NCBI RefSeq assembly: GCF_009176305.1
Contig: NZ_BLAJ01000004.1
Location: 620,001 to 684,000 of the forward strand
DNA: 64,000 bases
DNA from: Martinezella dioscoreae
GTDB taxonomy: Bacteria; Pseudomonadota; Alphaproteobacteria; Rhizobiales; Rhizobiaceae
Direction: 5' to 3'
Within the stretch, counting starts at the first letter, position 1. The number at the start of each line of letters is the position of its first letter. Under the pieces are notes generated by a model. That model searched no databases. It was not told the origin of the DNA and was given only the letters and a program-made list of their open reading frames with translations. Positions 63,089 to 64,000 of the stretch are shown piece by piece. A program made the position numbers and the translations under genes.

Positions 63089-64000
63089 CTATTGGATTTG
63101 CGCCGCCAAGCGGCGCTCTTTTCCGGTTAGGTTCTGCCGCACCCAACCAAGCGCTGGGGCGACATGAGCAGCCGTCAGTTCCAGCGAGCGCAGGATATGT
63201 TCATGCGGCGGATCGACGGAATGCACTTGAAAGACCAGATCCGTGACCCGCGCCAATGCCGTGTCTGCCTGAAGTGACGCGATAACGTCGTCGGGGGTGC
63301 CGACGTGAACATCGAAGGCTCCAATCAAATCAGCCGTGGTTTCGCCCGGGATCACGAAGCCCGCCGCCTTGAAGTGTTCGACGATCCGCCTCAAGCCGAT
63401 ATCGGCGAAATGAAGGGCCTCTTTCCTGCTATCGGCGACAAAGAGGCTCCGTGAACCCAATATCCGCGGCTGACGCCCTGCCGGCAACGCAGACAGGTAG
63501 GCATCGATAATCGGATTCTGCAGGTCCCAAAGCTTGGCGTGCGGCGTCTCGATCGGCCGCGGCTGTGTGCGCGACAACATCAGCCCGTCCCCATCGCGGC
63601 CGGCACGCAAGCCGCCGCCAACGGAAAATGTCGCCTGCCACACATGGTCGCGCAAATGCGGTGCCGCAGGATAGAGGCGGTTGCCGCCCGCAAGCTCTCC
63701 GCCCGCCCAGGCATCGCGCACGAGAGCAAGATGATTGCCATAGACCTCCGTGCGCTGGCTGCTTTCCAGGCCGAAGGGAAGGAAGGCCTGCGGGGTGCCG
63801 CCCGTTCCGAAGCCGACCTCCATCCGTCCGCCGAGCAGCTTGTCGAGCACGGCCGTATCTTCGGCGACCCGCACCGCGTTCTCCATCGGCAACGTGATGA
63901 CACCCGTGCCCAAACGAATATGCGAGGTCTGCGGGGCCAGTGCGGCGAGAAACACCAATGGCGCAGGCAGGCCGCCTTCGTCTCCGTTGAAGTGATGCTG
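63089..64000 (-). CDS. Luciferase-like monooxygenase (KPN_01858 type), 5' end cut by window edge
   Basis: The C-terminal 303 residues of a luciferase-like FMN-dependent monooxygenase. The frame is open to base 64000, where it reads QHHFNGDEGGLPAPL before FLAALAPQTSHIRLGTGVI. Features include VGFGTGGTPQAFLPFG, QVHSVDPPHEHILRSLEL near the end. It corresponds to the 'putative FMN-dependent luciferase-like monooxygenase, KPN_01858' group that neighbours Avi_7169/Avi_7170 proteins. A TTG at 63958 is not its real start. The N-terminus is outside the window. Confidence 0.85.
   Translation of the reverse strand, partial: QHHFNGDEGGLPAPLVFLAALAPQTSHIRLGTGVITLPMENAVRVAEDTAVLDKLLGGRMEVGFGTGGTPQAFLPFGLESSQRTEVYGNHLALVRDAWAGGELAGGNRLYPAAPHLRDHVWQATFSVGGGLRAGRDGDGLMLSRTQPRPIETPHAKLWDLQNPIIDAYLSALPAGRQPRILGSRSLFVADSRKEALHFADIGLRRIVEHFKAAGFVIPGETTADLIGAFDVHVGTPDDVIASLQADTALARVTDLVFQVHSVDPPHEHILRSLELTAAHVAPALGWVRQNLTGKERRLAAQIQ

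Overview
The window reads as a piece of a rhizobial (Rhizobiaceae, probably Rhizobium) genome, perhaps a chromid or megaplasmid segment. The evidence is the high-GC alphaproteobacterial codon style, two small heat-shock proteins (one behind a ROSE-type RNA thermometer), an extra groESL copy, Usg, PQQ glucose dehydrogenase, a joint TreYZ/GlgE-TreS/GlgB/GlgX cluster and many solute-binding-protein operons. No rRNA, tRNA, CRISPR array, insertion sequence or phage gene was seen. The species call is inference only.

Region 1 (1-20.5 kb) is a stress and housekeeping block: a truncated Nudix hydrolase, a YciF-like ferritin-fold protein, a minus-strand run (Zn-alcohol dehydrogenase, SDR, small protein, cysteine hydrolase, DUF2934 protein, glucose dehydrogenase), a small membrane protein, a FATGY-type lone receiver, an unusual NRAMP-like transporter with two PRC-barrel-like partners, two Hsp20s, a glycosyltransferase plus glycoside hydrolase pair, rhizobial small proteins, groESL with a degenerate CIRCE, Usg, and a DUF2188-GFA fusion.

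Region 2 (20.9-36.8 kb) is an alpha-glucan/trehalose region: treY-glgX and treZ are divergent, a lone receiver sits between treZ and glgB, and glgE-treS/maltokinase-glgB form a tight operon. TreYZ releases trehalose from alpha-glucan. TreS, maltokinase and GlgE can return trehalose through maltose 1-phosphate to alpha-glucan, which GlgB branches and GlgX debranches. I read motifs of the form GGAAC-N16-nGTT, matching the EcfG general-stress sigma factor consensus, upstream of treY, treZ, glgE, the YciF-like gene, the ADH operon, the DUF2934-gcd pair, a small membrane protein, and once (37.1 kb) upstream of only tiny ORFs. Regions 1 and 2 therefore look like one general-stress regulon.

Region 3 (37.5-47.6 kb) is catabolic. 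A polar amino-acid ABC transporter faces a HutC-type GntR repressor, followed by a LysR regulator, a flavin-dependent monooxygenase with its flavin reductase, a PLP aminotransferase, an agmatinase-family ureohydrolase and an XRE-cupin regulator. Import and breakdown of a guanidino or other nitrogen compound is an inference.

Region 4 (47.7-55.5 kb) is an eight-gene operon: CUT2-type sugar ABC transporter (binding protein, one-domain ATPase, permease), phosphotriesterase-like hydrolase, GATase1-like protein, PfkB kinase, BtpA/SgcQ protein and M20 carbamoylase-like hydrolase. Its promoter is overlaid by two identical-core palindromes exactly 20 bp apart. This is my best candidate for an undescribed pathway.

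Region 5 (55.7-64 kb) holds a LysR regulator divergent from an amidohydrolase-MFS-SDR operon, then a minus-strand operon of two luciferase-like monooxygenases flanking two carboxymuconolactone-decarboxylase-fold proteins, the first of which runs off the right edge.
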